Origin: Fluviicola taffensis DSM 16823
Lineage (GTDB): Bacteria > Bacteroidota > Bacteroidia > Flavobacteriales_D > Crocinitomicaceae
DNA length: 64,000 bases
Direction of reading: 5' to 3'
NCBI RefSeq assembly: GCF_000194605.1
Contig: NC_015321.1
Span: forward strand, 2,480,001-2,544,000
The stretch's first letter is position 1. Each line of letters opens with the position of its first letter. This document shows positions 47,433-54,544 of this stretch, piece by piece. The notes below the pieces were generated by a model. That model saw only the letters and a program-made list of their open reading frames with translations, was not told the origin of the DNA and did no database searches. The translations under genes were made by a program, and so were the position numbers.

Positions 47433-47552
47433 AACAAAGCATTTGATTAGAAAAACTGGTTGTTTTTTTAAATGCGTTAAATATTCATTGATTCCGATTA
47501 AATAGTCAATTGATTATTCTAAGCATTCGTATTCTTGCTCAAGATTACTGAT

Positions 47553-47560
47553 TACATTTG
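47553..47560 (+). promoter_or_regulatory. -7 promoter box of the SDR gene
   Basis: TACATTTG ends five bases before ATG 47566. A TTG lies 15 bases upstream of the box, shorter than ideal. The transcript would be close to leaderless. Confidence 0.4.
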
Positions 47561-47565
47561 TAAAC

Positions 47566-48579
47566 ATGATTTTAGTAACTGGATCTACGGGACTTCTCGG
47601 ATCACATGTAGTGGTTGAATTACTTCATAAAGGATATGAGGTAAGAGCAATGTATCGTGATCCTATTAGAAAAGAAGTCGTTTTCCGTTTAATAGAATTT
47701 TATTACCCATCCGAAAAAGAAACATTGCTCCAAAAACTAAAGTGGTTTCAAGGAAATGTTTTGGATTTGGTAGATGTTCAAAATTCTTTAATCGGAGTCT
47801 CCAAAGTCGTTCATTGTGCTGCTCTTGTATCTTTTCATCGAAGAGATTTTAATTCTTTGTTTAAAGTCAATAGAAGGGGAACTGCAAACATGGTGAACTT
47901 TGCCCTGGATTCGAATGTCAATCAATTTGTTCATGTTTCTTCAACTGCTGCTATTGGAAGTGATTCTCAATATAAAGATGGGTTGAAACGCGAATCCAAT
48001 TTATGGAATCCAAACGATGAGGTGAGTGGCTATTCATTGTCTAAATTTAGTGCTGAAAAAGAAGTGTGGCGAGCAAGTGAAGAAGGATTGCCTGTTTCTG
48101 TCGTAAATCCAAGTGTGATGTTTGGTCCTGGTTCTTGGGAGGAAAGTTCTTTGCAGATTTTTAGAACATTGAATAAGGGATTGAGTTATTATACCAAAGG
48201 ATCAAATTCTTTTGTGGATGTTCGGGATGTCACAAAACTCATTTTGAAACTCATTGAAACCGAGAAAACGGGTCACCGTTATTTAGTTACTGGGTCGAAT
48301 TTATCGTTCAAGCAATTATTTGATCAAATATGCAAGCAACTACAGGTGAAAGCTCCTTCTAAATTGGCAGGACCTTTCTTAACAACCCTTGCGTGGCGAT
48401 TATCGGGTATTCTTGGAAGAATTCAAGGTACAAGACCTACTATTACCAAAGAAAGCGCTAGAAGTTCACACAGCGACTCCAAATTCTCGAATGAAAAATT
48501 GCTAAAGGATTTTCCAGATTTCGAATTCACAAAATTAGAAGACACCATCGATGTTACCATTAAAGGAAGAATGGAATAA
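47566..48579 (+). CDS. NAD(P)-dependent epimerase/dehydratase (dihydroflavonol-reductase-like SDR)
   Basis: 337 residues, extended SDR. The cofactor motif ILVTGSTGLLGSH is at the very N-terminus; HVSSTAAIG (Ser) and GYSLSKFSAE (Tyr, Lys) form the catalytic site, and VVNPSVMFGPG follows. Substrate not assignable; it stands alone, away from the glycan operons. Convergent with engB, 16 bases apart. Confidence 0.85.
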   Translation: MILVTGSTGLLGSHVVVELLHKGYEVRAMYRDPIRKEVVFRLIEFYYPSEKETLLQKLKWFQGNVLDLVDVQNSLIGVSKVVHCAALVSFHRRDFNSLFKVNRRGTANMVNFALDSNVNQFVHVSSTAAIGSDSQYKDGLKRESNLWNPNDEVSGYSLSKFSAEKEVWRASEEGLPVSVVNPSVMFGPGSWEESSLQIFRTLNKGLSYYTKGSNSFVDVRDVTKLILKLIETEKTGHRYLVTGSNLSFKQLFDQICKQLQVKAPSKLAGPFLTTLAWRLSGILGRIQGTRPTITKESARSSHSDSKFSNEKLLKDFPDFEFTKLEDTIDVTIKGRME

Positions 48580-48595
48580 ATTCAAAATTTGTCAC

Positions 48596-49210
48596 TTATC
48601 CGTTCTTACTTTCGTGCCAGTCAAGATTAATTTGGTCAATGTAATTTAATATTTTCTCACGTCCAAAATGTGATTCGCTGGAAGTGGTGAAAACAGGCGG
48701 AAGAGCTTCCCAATATTTCAACATTTCTTTTTTATAGGCTGCTAAGTTTTTCTGTAATGCAGAACTTGAAAGCTTATCAATTTTAGTGAAAACAATGGAA
48801 AATGGCAATTGTTCTTCAGCACACCAAGACATGAATTCAATATCAATTTTTTGAGGTTCCAAACGGGAGTCAATTAATACAAATGTGTTGATCAAGGTTT
48901 CTCTTCTTGTTAGAAATTGAGAAATAAACTTCTCCCATTGATTTCTGCTTGATTTAGATGCTTTGGCATAACCATACCCAGGTAAATCAACTAAATACCA
49001 TTCGTTATTAATCAAAAAATGGTTGATTAATTGCGTTTTTCCAGGTCTCCCAGAAGTTTTTGCCATGTCTTTCTTCTCTACCAACATGTTGATCAAGGAA
49101 GATTTACCAACGTTTGAACGACCGATAAATGCATATTCTGGCTTTCCGTCTGTTGGACAAAGTTTGATGTCCGTATTACTGATGATAAATTTGGCTTCCT
49201 TGATAATCAT
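48596..49210 (-). CDS. engB: Ribosome biogenesis GTPase EngB/YsxC
   Basis: Essential GTPase for 50S assembly, 204 residues from the chosen start. G1 loop GRSNVGKSS (30-38), G3 [12 protein letters not shown]4 TKIDKLSSS. The frame is open 66 bases further upstream, but ATG 49210 matches the usual N-terminus (IIKEAKFI). A promoter box lies between the two candidate starts, which decides it. Confidence 0.93.
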   Translation of the reverse strand: MIIKEAKFIISNTDIKLCPTDGKPEYAFIGRSNVGKSSLINMLVEKKDMAKTSGRPGKTQLINHFLINNEWYLVDLPGYGYAKASKSSRNQWEKFISQFLTRRETLINTFVLIDSRLEPQKIDIEFMSWCAEEQLPFSIVFTKIDKLSSSALQKNLAAYKKEMLKYWEALPPVFTTSSESHFGREKILNYIDQINLDWHESKNG

Positions 49211-49227
49211 TACTTCATTATTTACCA

Positions 49228-49235
49228 CAAAGGTA
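49228..49235 (-). promoter_or_regulatory. -7 promoter box of engB
   Basis: TACCTTTG on the minus strand, 17 bases before ATG 49210 and inside the 5' extension of the open frame, supporting the shorter EngB. Confidence 0.5.
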
Positions 49236-49284
49236 AGAGAATATTTTGGCTTACTGATGTCCTCAAAATAAGGCAATTGAAGTA

Positions 49285-49315
49285 TTGACTACTTCTGGAA
49301 GCAGCATTAGCTTTG
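49285..49315 (+). promoter_or_regulatory. Promoter of lipoprotein copy 1
   Basis: TTG (49285-49287), 20 bases, TAGCTTTG (49308-49315), 22 bases before ATG 49338. The same layout is kept in the duplicated copy at 50238-50268. Confidence 0.65.
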
Positions 49316-49337
49316 CCTCAATCAAAATCAATAACTT

Positions 49338-49847
49338 ATGAAAAACTCAAAAAAATCCTTTTTTACCATTCTACTCGGAATGGGCTTGCTTGTAGTTTCT
49401 TGTAAAAAAGAAGGTTGTACGGATTCTTCTGCAAGTAATTACAACGAGGATGCAAAGAAAGATAATGGATCATGTACTTATCCACCCGTTGCTCAGACTG
49501 GTTTTACCTGGAAGGAAAACGGAGGTTCTGAAATGGTTGCAGATAGCGCATTTTGGACTACTGGAGCATGGGGAACAGGAATCCGAGCTTACAAAGGTGG
49601 TATGGCTAATTTCTTTGAGATTAACTGGCAGGGAGCAGACAATAATTCGGTAGGTATTAAAACATTGGATTCAGCTTATGGGTTTACCTTTTTGAAAAAT
49701 TCAGATTCTTATACTGGTACAAGTGGGCAAACACTTGAAATTACAGCTGTTTCTGGAAATAGTATTTCGGGAAATTTTTCTGCGCCAGTTACTGGAGGCA
49801 CAATTACCACCGTTACAGGAACTTTCACATCGATTAACAAGCATTAG
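49338..49847 (+). CDS. Lipoprotein copy 1, with Cys-framed NYN/DNGSC motif
   Basis: 169 residues. The leader ends in VVSC with Cys22. Then comes GCTDSSASNYNEDAKKDNGSC in pattern (C-T-D, NYN, DNGSC), as in the lipoprotein at 12952. The rest is beta-strand-like, with GFTWKENGGSEMVADSAFW and a Thr-rich end. Function unknown. Its first 25 residues are almost identical to those of the 50291 gene, while the mature parts are unrelated. Confidence 0.7.
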   Translation: MKNSKKSFFTILLGMGLLVVSCKKEGCTDSSASNYNEDAKKDNGSCTYPPVAQTGFTWKENGGSEMVADSAFWTTGAWGTGIRAYKGGMANFFEINWQGADNNSVGIKTLDSAYGFTFLKNSDSYTGTSGQTLEITAVSGNSISGNFSAPVTGGTITTVTGTFTSINKH

Positions 49848-49929
49848 GTAGTTGATTGTTTGTGTTAAGACATGTTTGATATAACCCGAAAAAAACAATT
49901 AGACATAATAATCCCTTAATTAAAGAAAG

Positions 49930-49957
49930 AAAGCACGAAATTCATTTCGTGCTTTTT
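49930..49957 (+). terminator. Terminator after lipoprotein copy 1
   Basis: aaagcacgaaa pairs with tttcgtgctttt around loop ttca and is followed by T residues; a strong rho-independent form. Confidence 0.85.
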
Positions 49958-49991
49958 TATTATTGGTGAACGCATACATTTGTTCTTTAAG

Positions 49992-50183
49992 GTGAATCAG
50001 GTGGGGTTCGTATATGAAGATGACTTTTGTTTGATAGTTTCTAAACCAAGTGCATTATTCTGATTATGTCAGAAATATCGAAGAAACTTCATTGACCGAT
50101 TTGATTCCAGAGCAAGGTTTCGTTGAAGTTTGTCCTGTTCACCAGTTGAATTATACAACCTTTGGATTGATTCTTTTCGTGAG
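49992..50183 (+). pseudogene. Truncated, frameshifted truC copy
   Basis: The frame from GTG 49992 (VYEDDFCLIVSKPSAL) matches TruC residues 9-24, then hits TGA after a small deletion. The continuation in another frame (RNIEETSLTDLIPEQG, CPVHQLNYTTFGLILF) matches TruC residues 33-68. The catalytic HRLDRKTSG has become HQLNYTTFG, losing the essential Asp. The copy stops at the duplication junction near 50183. The intact gene is at 51124. Confidence 0.85.
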
Positions 50184-50365
50184 GGTAAGAGAATGTTTTG
50201 GATTTACTGAAGCCCTCAAAATAAGGCAATTGAAGTATTGACTAGTTCTTGAAGCAGCAGTAGTTTTGTCTCAATCAAAATCAATAACGTATGAAAAATT
50301 CAAAAAAATCAATTTTTACCATTCTACTCGGAATGGGCTTGCTTGTAGTTTCTTGTAAAAAAGAG
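50184..50365 (+). repeat. Second copy of the 49232-49412 segment (duplication junction)
   Basis: From ggtaagagaat onward this stretch repeats, nearly base for base, the region that starts in the engB 5' flank (49232) and continues through the promoter, start codon and lipoprotein leader to about residue 25 (49412). It begins exactly where the truC fragment ends, which marks the junction of a tandem duplication. Confidence 0.85.
50238..50268 (+). promoter_or_regulatory. Promoter of lipoprotein copy 2
   Basis: TTG (50238-50240), 20 bases, TAGTTTTG (50261-50268); same geometry as the promoter of copy 1. Confidence 0.65.
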
Positions 50366-51025
50366 ACACCTGAACCAGTTGTGGAAACTCCAACACCAGT
50401 AAATACTCCTGCAGGGAGTACTACTCCGACACCTACAGATGCAGATGGAGTTATGTGGGCAATTAAATCATCGAGTACAATTCAAGGAATCACCATAGAG
50501 ATTGGTACTGCTGTTGGAATATTCATGAATGGGAACACTGATTTGGTAAATGTGGGAACAGTTTCTGTTAATTCACAAGATTTAACCGCAGCTACAAACA
50601 ATGCGTATACATTTACGCCAAGTCAGACTTCACCGATGGGGTTGGATTTTTCCTCTTCTACAGATTGGTCAGTAACTGGAGGAAGTGGACATGCAGCCTT
50701 TACTTATGATGCAAGCTCCTTGGTATTTCCTACTGGATCAGCTGTGACAAGTTCAGCAACAGTAAATAAAGCAAACGGATATACATTGTCCTGTGCAACA
50801 GTTTCTGGGGCAGATTCGACCTTGTTTATGGTTGGAAATGTTTCTAAAACGGTTTCAGGAAGTGCGAACTCATGTACTTTCTCACCTGCTGAATTAAATG
50901 GGCTAAGTTCAGGAACGTCAATTGTAAGCATTGTACCTTATAAATTGATGCAAACAACAATTAATGGGAAAACTTATTATTTCGGTAAAGAGCGAGTGAA
51001 TCAATTAACAGTAACGATCGAATAA
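50291..51025 (+). CDS. Lipoprotein copy 2, Thr/Pro linker and unrelated mature domain
   Basis: 244 residues. The leader and lipobox (VVSC, Cys22) are shared with the 49338 gene. The mature part then begins with a Pro/Thr-rich linker (about 25-52), followed by a Ser/Thr-rich beta domain with two late cysteines (YTLSCATVSG, SANSCTF) that may pair. No known family. Likely surface or periplasmic. Confidence 0.7.
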   Translation: MKNSKKSIFTILLGMGLLVVSCKKETPEPVVETPTPVNTPAGSTTPTPTDADGVMWAIKSSSTIQGITIEIGTAVGIFMNGNTDLVNVGTVSVNSQDLTAATNNAYTFTPSQTSPMGLDFSSSTDWSVTGGSGHAAFTYDASSLVFPTGSAVTSSATVNKANGYTLSCATVSGADSTLFMVGNVSKTVSGSANSCTFSPAELNGLSSGTSIVSIVPYKLMQTTINGKTYYFGKERVNQLTVTIE

Positions 51026-51043
51026 ATTACCTCTACCTGAATT

Positions 51044-51076
51044 AAAAACGCGGGAGACTTTATCCTGCGTTTTTTT
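51044..51076 (+). terminator. Terminator after lipoprotein copy 2
   Basis: acgcggga (51048-51055) pairs with tcctgcgt (51063-51070), with A residues before and seven T residues after. Its T-run overlaps the TTG of the truC promoter. Confidence 0.8.
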
Positions 51077-51104
51077 GTTTCTAATTCTATCCAAACTACT
51101 TTTG
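51075..51104 (+). promoter_or_regulatory. Promoter of truC
   Basis: TTG (51075-51077), 19 bases, TACTTTTG (51097-51104), 19 bases before the GTG start. Confidence 0.65.
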
Positions 51105-51123
51105 TTCTTTAAATAGAAATTGA

Positions 51124-51807
51124 GTGAGTCAGGAATCAGTGAAGTTAATTTACGAAGATGAATATTGTTTGGTGGTTTCTAAGCCAAGTAACCTCATTGT
51201 GCATCATTCTTACTATGCGCGAAATATTGAAGAAACTTCATTGACGGATTTGATCCGAGAGCAAGGTTGCTTAGAAGCGTGCCCTGTTCATCGCTTAGAT
51301 CGAAAAACTTCTGGATTGATTCTCTTTGCAAAGAAAGCGGAATGGGTAGCTGATTTTCAAAAGCTATTCGAAAATGGTGAGATTGAAAAGAAGTATTTAG
51401 CTCTCTTGCGCGGTCATTTGGAAGCTGAAGGAAGTATTGATTCGCCAGTTAAAAATGACCGTGGAAATTACAAAGATGCGCTGACCAAATATACTTGTTT
51501 GGAGCATTTTGAAAGAGCGTATGTTATTCCTCCGTATGAAAAACAGCGCTATAGTTTGGTTGAGTTGACACCAATTACAGGAAGGATGCACCAATTGCGT
51601 ATTCATGCAAATAAAATCGCGCATCCGATCATCAATGATCCCAAATACGGAAACCGCCACCATAATCACTATTTTCAAGAGGTGCTTGGGATTCACGAGT
51701 TGTTTTTACATGCCCAAAGTCTGAAATTTAAACAGCCATTTACAGGAGAGTTAGTGTGGCTTCAAGAGCCGTTTCCTGATTTTTGGAATCGCTTTCTAAT
51801 ACCCTAA
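51124..51807 (+). CDS. truC: tRNA pseudouridine(65) synthase TruC
   Basis: RluA-family enzyme that isomerises a uridine of tRNA. The 227 residues show VHRLDRKTSGLILFAK with catalytic Asp59, KKYLALLRG, and the C-terminal ELTPITGRMHQLRIH and HPIINDPKYG motifs. The start is GTG 51124, placed by the promoter and by the aligned start of the truncated copy at 49992. RluA-family members are hard to tell apart; the short length without an S4 domain favours TruC. Confidence 0.85.
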   Translation: MSQESVKLIYEDEYCLVVSKPSNLIVHHSYYARNIEETSLTDLIREQGCLEACPVHRLDRKTSGLILFAKKAEWVADFQKLFENGEIEKKYLALLRGHLEAEGSIDSPVKNDRGNYKDALTKYTCLEHFERAYVIPPYEKQRYSLVELTPITGRMHQLRIHANKIAHPIINDPKYGNRHHNHYFQEVLGIHELFLHAQSLKFKQPFTGELVWLQEPFPDFWNRFLIP

Positions 51808-51920
51808 ATTCAGAATCACTCTCGTTTTATACAACCAAATTTTGGTTAGCTGAATTTCTTTTTTTATCTGCTTTTCGTGAAAAAGCAAGAATAATAATTA
51901 AGCTCAGATTTATATAATGG

Positions 51921-51951
51921 AAAAGCCCCAACGATACATGTCGGGGCTTTC
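51921..51951. terminator. Terminator-like hairpin, usable on both strands
   Basis: aaagcccc (51922-51929) pairs with ggggcttt (51943-51950). It lies 114 bases past truC, and T-runs are short on both sides (ctttct on +, cttttcc on -). It could end truC or the minus-strand small ORF transcript. A second hairpin, tgctttt/aaaagca (51869-51887), lies between it and truC. Confidence 0.55.
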
Positions 51952-51968
51952 TACTACAACTTAACCTA

Positions 51969-52094
51969 ACTAACTCTTGCGTAAGAGTATTTTAAAGACT
52001 TGCTATTTTGCGCTGTTTGAATAGCAAGCTACTTCCTATTTTATAATACTTTCCTATCGGTTGAATAGGCTGGATAATTGGTCAATTACCCAGC
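51969..52094 (-). ncRNA. Run of hairpins; candidate structured RNA or 3' UTR
   Basis: Four further stems stand side by side: ctctt/aagag (51974-51987), cttgctatt/aatagcaag (51999-52028, nine perfect pairs), cctat/atagg (52053-52069), and gctggataattg/caattacccagc (52069-52094, one mismatch). With the 51921 hairpin they fill the gap without any + strand gene. The minus orientation is preferred only because the 52229-52086 ORF points this way. No known RNA family recognised. Confidence 0.35.
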
Positions 52095-52229
52095 TTTACT
52101 CAATCTTGTTAAGTCATCTAATACCCGTATAGACAATGTACCTGTTATTATTTCAAACGGTTTGCCTAAATCAGTTTTCAAATCTGACTCTATTTGTGAA
52201 TAGTGATACAACAAAGGTAAATGATTCAT
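52086..52229 (-). CDS. Possible 47-residue protein in the truC-mraZ gap
   Basis: An ATG-started open frame of 48 codons. The translation begins NHLPLLYHYSQIESDL and ends LDDLTRLSKAG, with ordinary amphipathic, protein-like composition and no low complexity. Its stop lies inside the 52069-52094 stem. TACCTTTG occurs inside the frame, so that box cannot be its promoter. Function unknown; it could also be a remnant of a longer gene, or chance. The rest of the 866-base gap shows only hairpins and the mraZ control region. Confidence 0.4.
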   Translation of the reverse strand: MNHLPLLYHYSQIESDLKTDLGKPFEIITGTLSIRVLDDLTRLSKAG

Positions 52230-52502
52230 ATCAGTTATGCATCAGTATAAATACTGAAAATGCAAATGTGGTTTTCCGCAATTTGAAAGAGGTTTCATGA
52301 AGGTTTTTGTATTTAACTATCTGATATTCATGTTTTTAAATTTAATACAGGGGTGTTCACCTATAATTTTGATTTTTTCTTTGGTATGGACGGTTATTGT
52401 ATAAATTTCAGATTGCTCATCAATTTCCTGATCAATAGTCCCTTTTGTATACCTGACATAAACAGGTCATTGCGACTTATTTTTCCACAATCTAAAATTC
52501 TT

Positions 52503-52518
52503 TACCACTTTTTACCAC
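52503..52518 (-). promoter_or_regulatory. Distal MraZ-box-like repeat
   Basis: Read on the minus strand it is gtggtaaaaagtggta: two TGG half-sites ten bases apart. It is the inverted counterpart of the site at 52625-52639, about 107 bases away. Known MraZ proteins bind TGGG repeats at roughly ten-base spacing upstream of mraZ. Confidence 0.5.
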
Positions 52519-52624
52519 TACATTTTAAAAGCTTAAAAAATCAATAAAATCAAACCTTTTGAATTAATTGTTGTAACCTTGTGAGGTTGTTTAACGTTAG
52601 AAGTTATCAACAAAGTGTAATTGA

Positions 52625-52639
52625 GTGGTAAAAAGTGGG
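52625..52639 (+). promoter_or_regulatory. Proximal MraZ-box-like repeat
   Basis: gtggtaaaaagtggg, two TGG(T/G) half-sites in helical phase, 34 bases before the mraZ ATG. A further half-site in reverse (tttaccca, about 52655) lies closer. A weak -7 box TAATTTTA (52650-52657) overlaps it, so binding here would block transcription. Confidence 0.55.
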
Positions 52640-52673
52640 TTATTTCCCCTAATTTTACCCATTATTAATAGCT

Positions 52674-53135
52674 ATGGCTGGACTTGTCGGAGAATTTGAG
52701 GTGAAGCTGGACGGAAAAGGAAGATTCCTTTTTCCTGCTGGTTTGCGCAAACAACTTTCTCCGGATGCTCAGGAACAATTCATGTTGAATAAAGGCTTTG
52801 AAGAATGTTTGACGCTCTATCCGATGAACGAATGGGAGAAATTGTCAGTGAAATTGTCAAAGTTGAATTTGTTTAAGCCTCAGAATCGTATGTTTTACCG
52901 TTTGTTCCATCAAGGAGCAAAGCAAATTGCGCTAGATAATGCTGGTCGCGTTTTGATTCCGGTGATGCACATGGAGCGTGTGGGTTTGGATAAAGATGTG
53001 ATGCTTATCGCATACAACGACCGAATTGAGATCTGGGACAAGTCTAAGTACTTCCAACTGATTGATGGAAGCATGGCTGATTTTGCTGATTTAGCAGATC
53101 AAGTAATGGGTGATTTAGGGAACGATGACGAATAA
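52674..53135 (+). CDS. mraZ: Transcriptional regulator MraZ
   Basis: 153 residues, two SpoVT-AbrB repeats: GEFEVKLDGKGRFLFPAGLRK with the DxKGR DNA-binding loop at 14-20, and the second around residues 80-100 (ALDNAGRVLIPVMHM). First gene of the dcw cluster and probably its autorepressor through the boxes at 52503-52639. It overlaps rsmH by 11 bases. Confidence 0.95.
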   Translation: MAGLVGEFEVKLDGKGRFLFPAGLRKQLSPDAQEQFMLNKGFEECLTLYPMNEWEKLSVKLSKLNLFKPQNRMFYRLFHQGAKQIALDNAGRVLIPVMHMERVGLDKDVMLIAYNDRIEIWDKSKYFQLIDGSMADFADLADQVMGDLGNDDE

Positions 53136-54051
53136 CGACGCTACATACCATGTGCCTGTCATGTTGCAGGAATGTCTGGATGGATTGGTAATTAATCCAG
53201 ATGGAATCTATGTTGATGTTACCTTTGGTGGTGGTGGTCATTCTCGCGCAATTTTCGAAAAACTTTCTCCAAAAGGCAAGCTGATTGTTTTTGATCAGGA
53301 TCCAGATGCTCGCGCAAACGCTTGGGAAGCTCCTAATTTTCATTTCGTAGCTGCCAATTTTGCGTTTCTAAGAAATCACCTTCGGGTGATGGGAATTCCT
53401 GCTGTTGATGGAATTTTGGCTGATTTGGGTGTTTCATCCCATCAGTTTGATGATGCAAAACGAGGGTTTTCCATTCGTTCCAATGAGGTGTTGGATATGC
53501 GTATGAATCAAGCAGGAGATTTTACGGCGGCTAAAATTGTTCAGACGTATGACGAAGAGCAATTGGCTGCAATTTTCAGAAAATACGGTGAATTGGATCA
53601 TCCGTTTAAAACGGCTGTTGAGTTAGTAAAAGCGCGTAACAAATCAAAAATCAAGACTACGGGTGAGTTGATGGAGGCTTTGATGCCTGTTGCTCCGAAA
53701 TTTAAAGATCATAAATTCTTTGCTCAAGTATTTCAGGCGCTTCGTATTGAGGTGAACCAGGAGATGGATGTCTTGGAGAAGTTCTTACTTCAAACGGCAG
53801 ATTCCTTAAAGCCAGATGGACGTTTGGTGGTGATGTCTTACCATTCTTTGGAGGATCGCTTGGTGAAGAACTTGATGAAGCGCGGAAGTTTAGATGGTTC
53901 TATTGAGAAGGATTTTTTCGGGAAAGTGCTGAAGCCTTTTGAGGAAATAAATAGAAAACCGATTCTTCCAAGTGAAGAGGAGATTCAGCGAAATACACGA
54001 GCGCGTAGTGCCAAGTTGAGGATTGCTAAACGAGTTGAAGATGGAAAATGA
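53125..54051 (+). CDS. rsmH: 16S rRNA (cytosine1402-N4)-methyltransferase RsmH
   Basis: SAM-dependent methylase of the decoding region, 308 residues. DVTFGGGGHSRAIFEKL (SAM loop), FDQDPDA, the family motif ILADLGVSSHQFDDAKRGFS and the C-terminal ARSAKLRIAKR are all present. Second dcw gene; the ftsL ATG lies within its last codons. Confidence 0.97.
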   Translation: MTNNDATYHVPVMLQECLDGLVINPDGIYVDVTFGGGGHSRAIFEKLSPKGKLIVFDQDPDARANAWEAPNFHFVAANFAFLRNHLRVMGIPAVDGILADLGVSSHQFDDAKRGFSIRSNEVLDMRMNQAGDFTAAKIVQTYDEEQLAAIFRKYGELDHPFKTAVELVKARNKSKIKTTGELMEALMPVAPKFKDHKFFAQVFQALRIEVNQEMDVLEKFLLQTADSLKPDGRLVVMSYHSLEDRLVKNLMKRGSLDGSIEKDFFGKVLKPFEEINRKPILPSEEEIQRNTRARSAKLRIAKRVEDGK

Positions 54052-54544
54052 GTACAGAGAACGTGAGGGTGCGAATCCGATGGATGCTGTGCGAGGGAAA
54101 TCAACCCGTGAGAAGTATTCAACGGAAATCCCTCCAACCGAAAAGAAGGAGCGAAAAGAAAAGAAGGCTCAGGCAAATTCGGGAGCTAAGCCGAAAACGG
54201 CTGCTGCTTCTAAAGCGAAACGACCAAATATAATCATTCAGGTACTCAACGGAGATATCTTGACGAGAGACTTTGTCTTGAATAATTTGACATTCATTTT
54301 CTTCATTTTGTTGCTTTTGTTGTTGATGGTTGCAAAAGGATATTATGGAAAGCAGTTGCAAAAAGACATTTCTGATTTACAGACGAATGTAGATGCTCAA
54401 ACTGCTGAATATATTGAGAATAAAGCGCGTTTAGAAGAATCGACTTCGCGTTACCGTTTGGTGCAGGCATTGGAGAAAAGAGGGTTGAAAGAAACGGTAA
54501 ATCCTGCAAAGGTGATACGATTAAAACGTGGTGGAGATGAGTGA
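54041..54544 (+). CDS. ftsL: FtsL-like divisome protein
   Basis: A 167-residue bitopic protein. A long charged cytoplasmic region (1-80, many Lys/Glu/Ala) is followed by one TM helix (about 87-105, LTFIFFILLLLLLMV) and a periplasmic coiled coil (KQLQKDISDLQTNVDAQT) ending in AKVIRLKRGGDE. Sequence is poorly conserved; identity rests on topology and position between rsmH and ftsI. ATG 54041 chosen over a TTG at 54023. Confidence 0.8.
   Translation: MENEYREREGANPMDAVRGKSTREKYSTEIPPTEKKERKEKKAQANSGAKPKTAAASKAKRPNIIIQVLNGDILTRDFVLNNLTFIFFILLLLLLMVAKGYYGKQLQKDISDLQTNVDAQTAEYIENKARLEESTSRYRLVQALEKRGLKETVNPAKVIRLKRGGDE

Noticed and set aside
50050-50241. Separate 63-residue gene
   Set aside because: Its sequence is a degraded internal part of truC joined to duplicated engB flank; it has no start of its own.
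51921-52094. Known RNA genes (tmRNA, RNase P RNA, SRP RNA, 6S RNA)
   Set aside because: None of the conserved sequence blocks of these RNAs could be found on either strand.
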